64,000 nucleotides of DNA from Thalassotalea loyana (GCF_030161435.1 NZ_BSSV01000007.1:215072-279071); one strand, 5' to 3'. Shown: positions 25,702 through 35,355, counted from the stretch's first letter. Program-made: numbers and translations. The notes: generated by a model from the letters alone, not told the origin.

Positions 25702-25869
25702 CTCCAGAAGAGGTGCGATAGCTAGGTATATGGTGCGAAGAACCACAATTCTTTTGACCATCATAGAGGGAGACTATCGCCGAGAGTTTTGCGCCTGTGG
25801 GGCAATAGACTCGGTCACTGAAGGTTGAATCCTCAGGACTGTCACCAATATGGTGGAGAGCTTCTGGCT
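25702..25869 (+). ncRNA. Lysine riboswitch aptamer (L box)
   Basis: The leader of lysC carries the conserved L-box elements in order: CCAGAAGAGGTGCG (start of P1 and the P2 base), ATAGCTAGGTAT, GAGGGAGACTATCGCCGAG, GGTTGAATCCTCAGGACTGTCACC and GGAGAGCTTCTGG. The ends pair (CCAGAAG 25704-25710 with CTTCTGG 25861-25867) to form P1. Lysine binding would shut down lysC. The expression platform between 25870 and 26040 is not clear to me: no clean terminator with a T-run is obvious, so control of translation or a longer structure is possible. Confidence 0.93.
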
Positions 25870-26046
25870 GAAATGTCTCATTTTATAGCCTTTGCTAAGT
25901 ACGACGGCAAAGCTGCTCATATCAGTCGGCTCTTCCTTGTTTTTATTTAGCATGAATTTAGCAATATGCTATTTAGGGAGACAATATGTTTTTCAAATCA
26001 AATCAATATATGTTTGGGTCTAGATATCCAATGGTAGGAGGCGCTA

Positions 26047-27402
26047 ATGGCTAATATCGCTGTAGCTAAGTTTGGTGGAACGTCTGTGGCTAATCATCAA
26101 GCCATGTCACGTTGTGCTTCTATCATTAAGAATAAATCAACTGGCAGTTTAGTTGTTGTCTCAGCACCCGCAGGTGTCACTAATCATTTGGTTAGATTGA
26201 GCCAAAGCGGTTTAAACCCTCAAGAGCAAAGCGAAACGATTCAAGCAATTCGTGATATTGCGTTTAATATCGTTGATGAGTTAACGGATCGTAGTGCTGC
26301 AAATCTGATAGGCGACCATGTCGATACAATTTTGGCTGATTTAACGACCCGTTGCGCAAGTCAGTCAGTACAGTTTGATGCTCAAAATGCTGATAGTATT
26401 TTAGCGTGTGGGGAGCAGATTAGCTCTGTGATTTTTGCACAAGTTTTATGTGAACTTGGTGTGCCAGCGAAAAGTTTTGATGTTCGTCAGGTGATGAAGA
26501 CCAATAGTCTTTATTCAAAAGCGGTCGTTGATATTGAGCAAGTTGCCAGCTTGTCTCAGTCACAATTATTACCATTGCTCGAATCAGATGTAATTGTGAC
26601 TCAGGGCTTCATTGGCCAGGACGGCTTGGGGAACACGACCACGTTAGGCCGTGGCGGCTCAGATTATAGTGCGGCAATTTTGGCAGAGGCGCTTGAAGCC
26701 GAAAATCTTGAGATTTGGACGGACGTTGAAGGGATCTTTACTACAGATCCGAGAATTACTGCACAAGCGAAATCTATTCCAGAAATTAGTTTTGGAGAAG
26801 CCGCAGAAATGGCGACTTTTGGTGCAAAAATTTTGCATCCAGCGACACTTATTCCTGCAATGCGTAAAAATATCCCGGTGTTTGTCGGCTCAAGTAAGGC
26901 GCCAGAAAAGGGCGGTACACGAATTCAACAAACGGTTGAGTCAAATCCAACGTATCGTTCTATTGCATTGCGTCGAGAGCAATCACTCGTAACGGTTAAA
27001 TCACCAGAAATGTTACATGCAAGTGGCTTTTTGGCGAAAGTATTCAGTATTTTAGCTAAGCACGAGCTATCGGTGGATTTAATCACGACGAGTGAAATTT
27101 CTGTCGCGATGACATTCGACAACCCAACGTCAAATGCTCAAGCACTGATTACTCATGAAGTCGTACGAGAATTGGAGCAATTGTGTGAAGTGAGTGTTGA
27201 ACATGGATTATCGCTGGTTGCTGTTATTGGTAATGGGCTACATGCAGCAAAAGAGCTTGGAACGAGCATTTTCGAGAAGATTAACGACTTTAATATTCGC
27301 CTTATCTGCCACGGTGCAAGTGCAAATAATATTTGCTTTTTAGTACCAGAGAATGATGCTAACTCTGTTGTATCACAGTTGCATAATACTTTATTCGATT
27401 AA
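26047..27402 (+). CDS. lysC: Lysine-sensitive aspartokinase III
   Basis: This 451-residue enzyme phosphorylates L-aspartate, the first step to lysine, threonine and methionine. It has the kinase motif KFGGTSV (residues 8-14), GRGGSDYSAAILAEAL for catalysis and IWTDVEGIFTTDPR for aspartate/nucleotide binding. Two ACT domains follow (about 300-450), with LVTVKSPEMLHASGFLAKVF matching lysine-inhibited isoforms; the length also fits E. coli LysC. GGAGG lies five bases before the ATG. The lysine riboswitch in its leader gives a second, RNA-level lysine control. A strong terminator follows. Confidence 0.96.
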   Translation: MANIAVAKFGGTSVANHQAMSRCASIIKNKSTGSLVVVSAPAGVTNHLVRLSQSGLNPQEQSETIQAIRDIAFNIVDELTDRSAANLIGDHVDTILADLTTRCASQSVQFDAQNADSILACGEQISSVIFAQVLCELGVPAKSFDVRQVMKTNSLYSKAVVDIEQVASLSQSQLLPLLESDVIVTQGFIGQDGLGNTTTLGRGGSDYSAAILAEALEAENLEIWTDVEGIFTTDPRITAQAKSIPEISFGEAAEMATFGAKILHPATLIPAMRKNIPVFVGSSKAPEKGGTRIQQTVESNPTYRSIALRREQSLVTVKSPEMLHASGFLAKVFSILAKHELSVDLITTSEISVAMTFDNPTSNAQALITHEVVRELEQLCEVSVEHGLSLVAVIGNGLHAAKELGTSIFEKINDFNIRLICHGASANNICFLVPENDANSVVSQLHNTLFD

Positions 27403-27454
27403 AGGTAAGTTATTAAAAAGTATACTCTTTGTTTGGCTTTTGAACGAAATGAAT

Positions 27455-27483
27455 AAAAAAACCACCTTAATTGGTGGTTTTTT
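27455..27483. terminator. Terminator between lysC and asnB
   Basis: AAAAAACCACC and GGTGGTTTTTT form an 11-bp stem with a 7-nt loop, with A and T runs on each side, so it can serve both convergent genes. Confidence 0.9.
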
Positions 27484-27559
27484 ATTTTTTGATACTCGAG
27501 TGTTGATTTTATTTTGATCAACACAAATGGATCATCACAGGTAGTGACTAACCAAGGTG

Positions 27560-29233
27560 TTAATCTTGGTTATAACTATCATTATGAACACTCATTACAG
27601 CACGACCAGAAGGGTCAGCCATTTTCTTGAAGTTTTCATCCCAAGCTAATGCTTGTGGCGTACTACATGCGACTGACTTACCTCCTGGAACACATTCAGC
27701 TGCCGATGGGAGCGGGAAGTGCTCTTCAAAGATCTCACGATAGAAATAAGCTTCTTTGGTATCTGGTGTGTTGTGTGGAAACTTAAATTGAGCATTTGCA
27801 AGCTGCTGATCACTTACTTGGCTCTCAATGAACTCTTTTAAGCTGTCAATCCATGAGTAGCCAACGCCATCTGAGAACTGCTCTTTTTGACGCCATAAAA
27901 TTTCTTCAGGTAAGTAACCTTCAAACGCAGAGCGCAATACGCCTTTTTCAATTTTCCCGTTACCACACATTTTGTCTTCAGGGTTGATGCGCATTGCAAC
28001 ATCCATAAAGTTTTTATCCAAAAATGGTACTCGAGCCTCTATGCCCCAAGCAGACATTGACTTGTTCGCACGTAAGCAATCAAACATATGAAGTTTATCA
28101 AGTTTGCGTAGCAACTCTTCATGAAACTCTTGGGCGTTAGGTGCTTTATGGAAGTATAAATAACCACCAAAGATTTCATCGGCACCCTCACCAGAGAGTA
28201 CCATTTTGATACCCATCGCTTTGATTTTTCTTGCCATCAAATACATTGGTGTTGAGGCACGAACTGTGGTTACATCATAAGTTTCAAGGTGATAAATAAC
28301 CTCTTTTAACGCATCTATACCTTCTTGTTCTGTAAACAAAACACTGTGGTGGATTGTACCAATACTATCCGCTACTTTTTGTGCAGCCTCTAAATCAGGA
28401 GAACCTTCTAAACCACAAGCAAAGGAGTGAACTTTTGGCCACCAAGCTTCTGATAAGTCATTCTCTTCAACACGTCGAGATGCAAACTTTTGAGTAATTG
28501 CAGACACTAGAGAAGAATCTAAACCACCTGATAGCAACACGCCGTAAGGAACGTCTGTCATTAAGTGTGATTTAACCGAGTCTTCTAATGCTTCACGTAA
28601 TTTTGTTTTACTTGTAAAGTTGTCTTTTATTGCAGAGTATTGCTGCCAGTTGCGTTGGTAATACTTTTGAATACTGCCAACTTTGCTGTCGAGCATATGA
28701 CCAGGAGGAAACTCACTAACTGTTTTACACACAGGCATCAACGCTTTCATTTCAGAAGCGACGTAGAAGTTTCCGTGCTCATCGTAGCCAGTGTAAAGTG
28801 GAATAATACCGATGTGATCTCGTGCGATAAGGTAACTATTGTCTTCTGCATTGTATAAACAAAATGCAAACATACCTTGTAATTTATCAACGAAGTCAGT
28901 GCCGTGTTCTTTGTATAACGGTAGAATAACTTCGCAGTCTGAATGAGTTTTAAACGTGTAATCTACGGTAAGCGTTTCTTCTAACGTTTTATGGTTATAT
29001 ATTTCGCCGTTTACCGCTAAAACGTGAGTTTTGTCTTCGTTATAAAGTGGTTGTGCACCGTTTTCGGTATCAACGATAGCTAGGCGTTCGTGAACGAGGA
29101 TGGCGTTTTCGTTGTGGTAAACACCTGACCAGTCAGGACCACGATGACGTAATAAGCGAGAACATTCTATCGCCGTTGAACGTAACTCATCGGCGTTGTT
29201 TTTTATATCTAAAATACTAAAGATCGAACACAT
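27560..29233 (-). CDS. asnB: Asparagine synthetase B (glutamine-hydrolysing)
   Basis: This 557-residue enzyme makes asparagine from aspartate, ATP and glutamine. Cys2 is the N-terminal glutaminase nucleophile (MCSIFSI). The glutaminase domain includes RHRGPDWSG and AVNGEIYNH. The synthetase domain has the ATP pyrophosphatase loop LLSGGLDSSLVSAI near residue 232 and LSGEGADEIFGGY near residue 347. Length matches E. coli AsnB (554). It is monocistronic and convergent with lysC; both draw on aspartate. Confidence 0.97.
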   Translation of the reverse strand: MCSIFSILDIKNNADELRSTAIECSRLLRHRGPDWSGVYHNENAILVHERLAIVDTENGAQPLYNEDKTHVLAVNGEIYNHKTLEETLTVDYTFKTHSDCEVILPLYKEHGTDFVDKLQGMFAFCLYNAEDNSYLIARDHIGIIPLYTGYDEHGNFYVASEMKALMPVCKTVSEFPPGHMLDSKVGSIQKYYQRNWQQYSAIKDNFTSKTKLREALEDSVKSHLMTDVPYGVLLSGGLDSSLVSAITQKFASRRVEENDLSEAWWPKVHSFACGLEGSPDLEAAQKVADSIGTIHHSVLFTEQEGIDALKEVIYHLETYDVTTVRASTPMYLMARKIKAMGIKMVLSGEGADEIFGGYLYFHKAPNAQEFHEELLRKLDKLHMFDCLRANKSMSAWGIEARVPFLDKNFMDVAMRINPEDKMCGNGKIEKGVLRSAFEGYLPEEILWRQKEQFSDGVGYSWIDSLKEFIESQVSDQQLANAQFKFPHNTPDTKEAYFYREIFEEHFPLPSAAECVPGGKSVACSTPQALAWDENFKKMADPSGRAVMSVHNDSYNQD

Positions 29234-29555
29234 TGAAGCGCTACTCCTTTTTTATTTTCCAAATTGTCAATTAAATCATTGCTGATTTATCCCAAGTTGC
29301 GGGCAAATTTCTAGCACCAAAGAATAGGTCATAGAGAGGAAATTTGAATTGAATACTTTACAATTAATTATCACAACTTCGTTACTTACTCTGCCTATAA
29401 ATATTTAAATTGCAATAGCTTGGCGTAGAATTTTTACTCTAACTTAGATGGGTTTGTTATAAACCTCATAAAATCAGGATGTTAGTTAACATACTTAATA
29501 TTTAAAATATTTTGTGTATACTGGACTGAACACAATTTAAGAGCCTGTTTACGCT
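29234..29555. other. Divergent intergenic region between asnB and the C15-like gene
   Basis: This is 322 bp of AT-rich DNA with no gene I can support. Near the right end lie the palindrome AATATTTAAAATATT (29497-29511) and a good -10 TATACT (29517-29522) for the plus-strand operon. No riboswitch or leader peptide was recognised ahead of asnB. Confidence 0.55.
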
Positions 29556-30728
29556 TTGAAAACGCTAACGAAATATTCTTTTGCATGGATTGCTACTTGC
29601 TGTTTATTCTCAGTACCTAGTTTTGCAAATTATACCCAATCAACCGTTGAAGAGCTTCGAATCAATAAAGCGAAGCAGAAAATGCCATCTGTAGTTAACC
29701 GTTTAAATGCACGTGTTAGTGAGTTCGACGATCAAATCAATAAAGCTCGCAAGTACACCACACTAATGCAGCTGGTATTGCGTCATGGTGATCTGCTTTG
29801 GCAAGATGCTGTTACAAGCTACAAGGATAGTGGTGATCAAGACGATAGAGCATTGTATTGGGCGAGATTACAAATGACGTCGTCTTTACGTCAGGCACGC
29901 GCGTTTAAGTCCTTGTTGCCAGATCAACAAGCTAAGTTACTCTGGCAATTTGAGCTGCTCTCTCGCGGTCAAGCTGATGTTAAGTTTGATCGAAACACTC
30001 AAAAGCGCATATTAGTGACAGGTTTTGATCCTTTCTTTTTAGACAGGCATCTTGACCAATCAAATCCTTCTGGCGCGAACGCATTAGCGCTTGATGATGT
30101 AGTAATAAGCGCCAACGGTATTAGCGCAGAGATTGAAACGTTGATCGTGCCTGTGCGATTTAAAGACTTCGATCAAGGAATGATAGAAACCCTTTTAACG
30201 CCATACTTTGCAAAGCAAAATGTCGATATGGTCGTAACCGTTAGTATGGGGCGTGAAGATTTTGATCTCGAACATTTTCCTGGTCTACGACGCAGTGCTA
30301 AGGCGCCGGATAACTTAAATGTTTTCACGGGTGCTGATGCTGAAACGCCACTCGCACCTTTATTGAACAATAAACCGCTAAATGGTCCTGAGTTTGTTAG
30401 GTTTTCTTTACCTTACAAAGCAATGCAAAATGCGACAGGGCAATACAAAGTGAACGATAACCGGTTTGTTCAAACAGTTGCTAAAGGAGAGTTTTATCCG
30501 CAGCGCTTAGATGAGTTAAGGAATGAAACTTCAGTGCAGGGCTCAGGCGGTGGTTATTTATCAAATGAAATATCTTACCGAAGTATTTTGTTGCGAAATG
30601 ATTATGCACCTGTGATGCCTGTAGGTCATATCCACACACCTAGAATTAAGGCTTACGAGCCAGAGAAAACTCAAGCAATCATAGAACAAATTAAGCGTAT
30701 GTTAGGTCTCGCCATTACTGAGATTTAA
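29556..30728 (+). CDS. Exported peptidase C15 (pyroglutamyl peptidase I) homologue lacking the catalytic Cys
   Basis: This 390-residue protein has a signal peptide (cut near SFANY), a helical region of about 120 residues and a pyroglutamyl-peptidase domain from about 150. The opening ILVTGFDPF...NPSGANAL is diagnostic of family C15. The usual C-N-x-x-x-Y motif reads LSNEISY, so Ser336 replaces the nucleophile Cys; the catalytic His is kept as His360 in GHIHTP, and the Ser336-His360 distance of 24 equals the Cys144-His168 distance in known enzymes. Glu239 is a candidate for the third residue. The signal peptide is complete only from the TTG at 29556, which I take as the start. It precedes a TPR lipoprotein gene by 35 bp. 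Confidence 0.8.
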   Translation: MKTLTKYSFAWIATCCLFSVPSFANYTQSTVEELRINKAKQKMPSVVNRLNARVSEFDDQINKARKYTTLMQLVLRHGDLLWQDAVTSYKDSGDQDDRALYWARLQMTSSLRQARAFKSLLPDQQAKLLWQFELLSRGQADVKFDRNTQKRILVTGFDPFFLDRHLDQSNPSGANALALDDVVISANGISAEIETLIVPVRFKDFDQGMIETLLTPYFAKQNVDMVVTVSMGREDFDLEHFPGLRRSAKAPDNLNVFTGADAETPLAPLLNNKPLNGPEFVRFSLPYKAMQNATGQYKVNDNRFVQTVAKGEFYPQRLDELRNETSVQGSGGGYLSNEISYRSILLRNDYAPVMPVGHIHTPRIKAYEPEKTQAIIEQIKRMLGLAITEI

Positions 30729-30763
30729 TCCTACACATCAGGTGATGCAATTAAAGGAGTACT

Positions 30764-31939
30764 ATGCGTCTAACTGTAATCGCACTAACATTGGCTTCGC
30801 TCATAGGGTGCAATGCTACACACGTTGAGCCAAGCCAACCTAAACCTCAAATTAGTTTTAACCAAACACTATACCCTACAGCCAATATTGACGTTATTGA
30901 TGAACAAGCGCTGTTTTCGTTAACGCCTGAGCAACAAGCGTCATTTTTGATCTATGTTGATAACAAGCTCGCAAAAGGCAAACTCAAACATGAAGCGATC
31001 AGTGACTTTCTCATTGAGCGTTTGGCAAATTTTACTTATTTTGGCGATACCTTGTCCGCTTCTCAAGCGTTAGCGCAAAATCAAGGTAATTGCATGAGCT
31101 TGGCCATATTGACAACCGCGCTTGCTAAACTTATCGGCATCGAATATGCCTATCGAGAAGTCATCACGATGCCTGTTTTTGAAAAACAAAATAATATTTT
31201 GTTATCGTCAATTCATGTCCAAACTAAATTATTTAATGAAAGTACTAATGATATGGGCATCCCTGGTATAGTGAGTCGCCCTGGCATTGTAATTGACTAC
31301 TTTCCTGAGCCAGACAACATAAAAAGTAAATACCTTCGTTACCCGCAATTTCTAGCGATGTACTACAAGAATATTGCATCAGACGCATTGATAGCCAATC
31401 AAAGTGATAAAGCGTTTGCTTATGCAAAAAGGGCATTTGAACTAGATGAACACAACCCTGAAATTTTAAACTTGATGGCGATTATTCATCGAAGAGCAGG
31501 TGATGAGGCGACGGCAGAGTCTATCTATAAAACTGCGATGTCCCTGGATGACAGTAATATTTCTTTATTATCTAATTATATTGTTTTACTTAACGCACAA
31601 GGTCGAAAAACGGAAGCCATGGTGTTGAAAGATCAGTTAACACAATTAGACGATACCAACCCTTATGCTTGGCTAGATTTAGCTTATGTTGCTCATCAAA
31701 ATGGCGAGCTTAATCGTGCAGAGAAGTTCTATAAAAAAGCGATATTTATCGCGCCATATGTTCGAGCTGCACACATAGGTTTATTCAACATTTACGACGC
31801 TCAAGGCCGTGAACAGATGGCTGAAGATGCATTACTTGATGCATTGGAATGGGCGAATGGTAAAAAAGAGCGTAAACAAATTAAATACAAACTATATGGG
31901 CGAAACCAAGCAATTGAAGCTAACGTAAACGAAGAATAA
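30764..31939 (+). CDS. TPR lipoprotein with transglutaminase-like N-terminal domain
   Basis: This 391-residue protein has a lipoprotein signal ending LIGC (Cys16). An N-terminal domain (about 50-200) contains NQGNCMSLAILTTALAKLIG, where Cys110 sits as in transglutaminase/cysteine-protease-like folds. From about 205 there are tetratricopeptide repeats, for example AFAYAKRAFELDEHNPEILNLMA and AEKFYKKAIFIAPYVRAAH. Attachment to the outer or inner membrane as a protein-interaction platform is likely. It is 35 bp downstream of the exported C15 homologue, and the two probably work together in the periplasm. Exact role unknown. Confidence 0.8.
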   Translation: MRLTVIALTLASLIGCNATHVEPSQPKPQISFNQTLYPTANIDVIDEQALFSLTPEQQASFLIYVDNKLAKGKLKHEAISDFLIERLANFTYFGDTLSASQALAQNQGNCMSLAILTTALAKLIGIEYAYREVITMPVFEKQNNILLSSIHVQTKLFNESTNDMGIPGIVSRPGIVIDYFPEPDNIKSKYLRYPQFLAMYYKNIASDALIANQSDKAFAYAKRAFELDEHNPEILNLMAIIHRRAGDEATAESIYKTAMSLDDSNISLLSNYIVLLNAQGRKTEAMVLKDQLTQLDDTNPYAWLDLAYVAHQNGELNRAEKFYKKAIFIAPYVRAAHIGLFNIYDAQGREQMAEDALLDALEWANGKKERKQIKYKLYGRNQAIEANVNEE

Positions 31940-31953
31940 ATATCATTAAAAAG

Positions 31954-31982
31954 AAAAGGGAGCATCGAAGTGCTCCCTTTTT
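31954..31982. terminator. Terminator between the TPR lipoprotein gene and mltD
   Basis: AAAAGGGAGCA and TGCTCCCTTTT form an 11-bp stem with a short loop, with A and T runs on the two sides; serves the convergent pair. Confidence 0.88.
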
Positions 31983-32006
31983 ACGTAGATTCAATTGTAC
32001 CTGAGG

Positions 32007-33641
32007 TTAAATGCTGTTTGTTACATCGACAGATAGTTTGAGCATTTGGCCAGGCTGTAAATAGTCTTTACGACTAATACTATTCCAGCGCTCAATTTCT
32101 TTGATGCTGACGTTAAATTTATTCGCGATTCTCGAGAACGAATCACCTTTACGAACACGGTATGTAATATTACGCATTACCGCTTTCTCAGTTTCTAAAT
32201 GCTTGTTATTTGTTGATTTCTTCCAAATTACGAGCTTTTGTCCTGGTTTGATATAGTCTCTAGGAGCCATACCATTCCATTTTGCAATGCTCTTGGTTGA
32301 TACCTTAAACTCTTTCGCTATATCCCACAATGTATCGCCAGATTGAACTGTGTAATTGATTTTCGTTCCGGCGCGCGTGCGGTTCTGCTTTGTTGCTAAT
32401 CGTTGCTCTTGGCTCAGTATGTAGCTATCAAGTGATTGAGTTGCAACGGGAATCAATAAGTATTTACCCGCTCTTATCTGAGAGCCATTGATGTTATTTA
32501 CTTGTTGAATAAGCGTAACGTTCGTATCAAATTTGTTGGCGATTTTAATTAGGCTATCACCATTTTTGATTTTATAGCGCTGCCAAGCTAAGCGTTCTTT
32601 ATTTGTTAATTTGGCTAACCCTTTATTAAAGTCTTCAACTTTAGTTTCAGGTAAAAGCAGATAGTGTGGGCCATCAGGATCTGTTGCCCAACGGTTAAAC
32701 CCAGGGTTTAAGCGCTGCAACTCACCGAGTGACAGATCGGCAAGTTGTGCTGCTTTAGCTAAATCTAGTTGTGAACCTATATCGACTTTAGTTAACACGC
32801 TCTTGTTTTCTATTTCATATAGTTTCACGCCAAAATGTTCTGGACGTTTGACAATATCAGCCAATGCCAGCAATTTCGGAACATAAGCACGTGTTTCTTT
32901 TGGTAAATCTAGGGACCAAAAATCTGTTGGCTTGTTCTTACGAGCATTGTTACGCATAGCTCGACGAACACGGCCTTCGCCTGAATTATATGCGGCTAAA
33001 GCTAATAACCAATCACCATCAAAAAACTTATGTAGATACTTGAGGTAGGCGATAGCACCTTCCGTTGATGCGATAACATCGCGACGGCCGTCATACCACC
33101 AGTTTTGCTTCATACCAAAGCGTTTACCTGTACCTGGTACAAATTGCCACATACCTGAAGCACGACCATGAGAATAGGCAAAAGGATCAAATGCGCTTTC
33201 AACGATAGGCAGTAATGCTATTTCTATTGGCATATCGTTTTTTTCAAGCTCTTCAACAATATAAAACAAGAATGGCTCAGCTCTTTTCGCCACTCTGTCT
33301 AGATAAGAAGGGTGTCTAGCATACCAATTGCGTTGTGCCACAAGTCTTTTATTTTCTTCAACTGGAAATGTTAAGCCTGCTCTTATGCGTTGCCAGATAT
33401 CGTTGGTAACATCAACATCTTGGTCAGCGATAGAAAATTCAATATCAGCAACAGGGTGAATAACGTTTGCAGTTGGATCGGCTAATATTGCTTGGTTTAT
33501 TTCGTTAGGGCTAGCAATATCAACTAGTTCATCTTGATGATCAGGTTCATTGCTTGCCGTATTAAATGGTGTTGTTTGACAACCAGTGAGTAACATTGCT
33601 GCAGCAATCGTTACTTTTAAAGGGGAATTTAAATACTTCAT
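32007..33641 (-). CDS. mltD: Membrane-bound lytic murein transglycosylase D
   Basis: This 544-residue lipoprotein cleaves peptidoglycan glycan strands to anhydro-muropeptides. A signal with LLTGC gives the acylated Cys. The SLT domain has ALLPIVESAFDPFAYSHGRASGMWQFVPGTGKRFG with the catalytic Glu near residue 148, and YNSGEGRVRRA. Three C-terminal LysM repeats (each beginning Y-x-V/I-x-x-GD) bind peptidoglycan. The frame is open to 33707 with several Met codons and no clear ribosome site; I chose the ATG giving a normal lipoprotein signal. It is 81 bp from gloB, same strand, as in many gammaproteobacteria. Confidence 0.94.
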   Translation of the reverse strand: MKYLNSPLKVTIAAAMLLTGCQTTPFNTASNEPDHQDELVDIASPNEINQAILADPTANVIHPVADIEFSIADQDVDVTNDIWQRIRAGLTFPVEENKRLVAQRNWYARHPSYLDRVAKRAEPFLFYIVEELEKNDMPIEIALLPIVESAFDPFAYSHGRASGMWQFVPGTGKRFGMKQNWWYDGRRDVIASTEGAIAYLKYLHKFFDGDWLLALAAYNSGEGRVRRAMRNNARKNKPTDFWSLDLPKETRAYVPKLLALADIVKRPEHFGVKLYEIENKSVLTKVDIGSQLDLAKAAQLADLSLGELQRLNPGFNRWATDPDGPHYLLLPETKVEDFNKGLAKLTNKERLAWQRYKIKNGDSLIKIANKFDTNVTLIQQVNNINGSQIRAGKYLLIPVATQSLDSYILSQEQRLATKQNRTRAGTKINYTVQSGDTLWDIAKEFKVSTKSIAKWNGMAPRDYIKPGQKLVIWKKSTNNKHLETEKAVMRNITYRVRKGDSFSRIANKFNVSIKEIERWNSISRKDYLQPGQMLKLSVDVTNSI

Positions 33642-33722
33642 TGATGTTTTTATCATTGTTTTATCACAGCAAGTGTTACTGATTTGTTTCATGAATTCAA
33701 GATGCATAATTTGAATAAAATG

Positions 33723-34514
33723 CTAAGCATTATCTTTCCATCGCCTAATAGCTGCAAATGCCTCTATTTCATTATTTACTGGATTATTCACGTATTCACT
33801 CGCAATGGCATGAATATGAGGTAGATGGCATCGCAAAAACGGGTTAATTTTCTTTTCAAGACCAATGGTTGATGGAATCGTCATTTGATCTTGTTCGCGT
33901 AATTCAACAACTTGATTAAAGTAATTGAGTAAATCCACGTTTTCCGGCTCGACCATTAATGCAAAGTGCAGATTAGCCAACGTGTACTCGTGGCTGCAAT
34001 AAACCTTGGTGGAGTTACTAAGCTTTGTTAATTTAGCGAGTGAGTCACTCATTTGTTCCGGCGAGCCTTCAAAAAGCCGACCACAGCCACCTGAAAATAG
34101 TGTGTCACCACAAAATAATACATCGTGGTTGAAATAAGCGATGTGGCCCAAAGTGTGGCCTGGCACATCAATCACTTCAAAGCTTACGTTAAGTTTATCC
34201 AAGGTAATAATTTCATTGCCAGATAAAGCCGTTGTAGTGCCAGCAATATTATTTTTAGCGGGTGCGTAGACATTTGTCGTTAACCCAAGAGCCTCGTTAT
34301 GATCGATTAACTTAGTTAAACCACCGATGTGGTCTGGGTGATGATGAGTGATTAAAATGTCTGTTAGGATGACATTGTGGCGAGCAATATAATCCAAGCA
34401 AACGCTGGCGTCGCCAGGGTCGACAATAGCGATATGTTGTTGATTTTTCAGTACCCAAATATAATTATCATTGAAAGCTTTGATAACATCGATACTGTAA
34501 TTTGGTTGCGACAT
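33723..34514 (-). CDS. gloB: Hydroxyacylglutathione hydrolase (glyoxalase II)
   Basis: This 263-residue metallo-beta-lactamase-fold enzyme converts S-lactoylglutathione to lactate and glutathione. The binuclear metal motif THHHPDHIGG is near residue 55; GHTLGHIAY, the D in LFCGDTLFSGGCGRLFEG and the C-terminal HCEY-like CSHEYT give the remaining ligands. NDNYIWVLKN at the start is typical of GloB. It is divergent from a methyltransferase gene, the arrangement of gloB and yafS in E. coli. Confidence 0.96.
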   Translation of the reverse strand: MSQPNYSIDVIKAFNDNYIWVLKNQQHIAIVDPGDASVCLDYIARHNVILTDILITHHHPDHIGGLTKLIDHNEALGLTTNVYAPAKNNIAGTTTALSGNEIITLDKLNVSFEVIDVPGHTLGHIAYFNHDVLFCGDTLFSGGCGRLFEGSPEQMSDSLAKLTKLSNSTKVYCSHEYTLANLHFALMVEPENVDLLNYFNQVVELREQDQMTIPSTIGLEKKINPFLRCHLPHIHAIASEYVNNPVNNEIEAFAAIRRWKDNA

Positions 34515-34605
34515 AAACTATCCTCACACGGTGTAGCACGATATTATACCCAATAATGCTTTTGGGGTAAGGCAAATAAAGTTAAAAGAGATAATTTCAA
34601 ACATT

Positions 34606-35355
34606 ATGATGAAACCAGCGCTATCATACAGAACGCCTATTCGCCCACATTCATGGCAAGATATGCCAAATGGTGAGACGATTTTGTTTGAAATTAATAA
34701 GGCGTTATCGCCTTGGTGGCAGCGTTTTTTTGGTTATCATCTGTTAAAAATAGGTGCATTAAGTGGCGATGTCTCAACCAAGGGGTGTGCAATAAAAAAT
34801 CAATTGACCGTCAGTCCTACGACAGACAATGCTCAAGTAGTTGGTGACTTAGACGAGTTGCCGTTTGTTCAGCACTCTGTCGATGTCTGTGTGTTAGCGC
34901 ATGCTTTAGAGTTTAGCGTTGATCCTCATCATGTTGTGCGCGAAGCGTCTCGTGTACTTATCCCTAATGGTTATTTAGTTATCACCGGTTTTAATGCGCT
35001 TAGTTTGGCGGGGTTGAATTGCTATTTGCCGGTTAGGCGTCAAAAGTCACCTTGGAATGGTAGGTTTTTCACGCCGATGCGAGTTAAAGACTGGTTAAAT
35101 TTGATGGGGTTTGAAATCTTGTCAGACGAGCGTATTTTGCATTCTTCACTGGCATCTGAATTAAGTAATCATGGCTTAGCGAAAAAATGGCAACAATTGA
35201 TGCACTATATTTTGCCAAGTTTTGGTTCAGTCTATGTGATTGTTGCGAAGAAAAGAGAGTGGCCATTAACGCCAATTAAGCCTAAAGTTCGTATTCGGCC
35301 AAGCTTTTCTCCAGTGAAAGTTTCGACGATGAACCCACCTCAGTGCAAGAAGTAA
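34606..35355 (+). CDS. Class I SAM-dependent methyltransferase, YafS-like
   Basis: This 249-residue protein has a methyltransferase core: GDLDELPFVQHSVDVCVLAHALEFSVDPHHVVREASRVLIPNGYLVITGFNALSL shows the acidic loop, the motif around the D-V-C-V strand, and the post-core strand. Its first SAM-binding motif is weak (LLKIGALSG). Position divergent from gloB matches yafS of enterobacteria, whose target is uncharacterised. A C-terminal basic, Pro-rich tail (KPKVRIRPSFSP) may contact nucleic acid or membrane. Two adjacent ATG codons (34606, 34609) are possible starts. Confidence 0.85.
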   Translation: MMKPALSYRTPIRPHSWQDMPNGETILFEINKALSPWWQRFFGYHLLKIGALSGDVSTKGCAIKNQLTVSPTTDNAQVVGDLDELPFVQHSVDVCVLAHALEFSVDPHHVVREASRVLIPNGYLVITGFNALSLAGLNCYLPVRRQKSPWNGRFFTPMRVKDWLNLMGFEILSDERILHSSLASELSNHGLAKKWQQLMHYILPSFGSVYVIVAKKREWPLTPIKPKVRIRPSFSPVKVSTMNPPQCKK

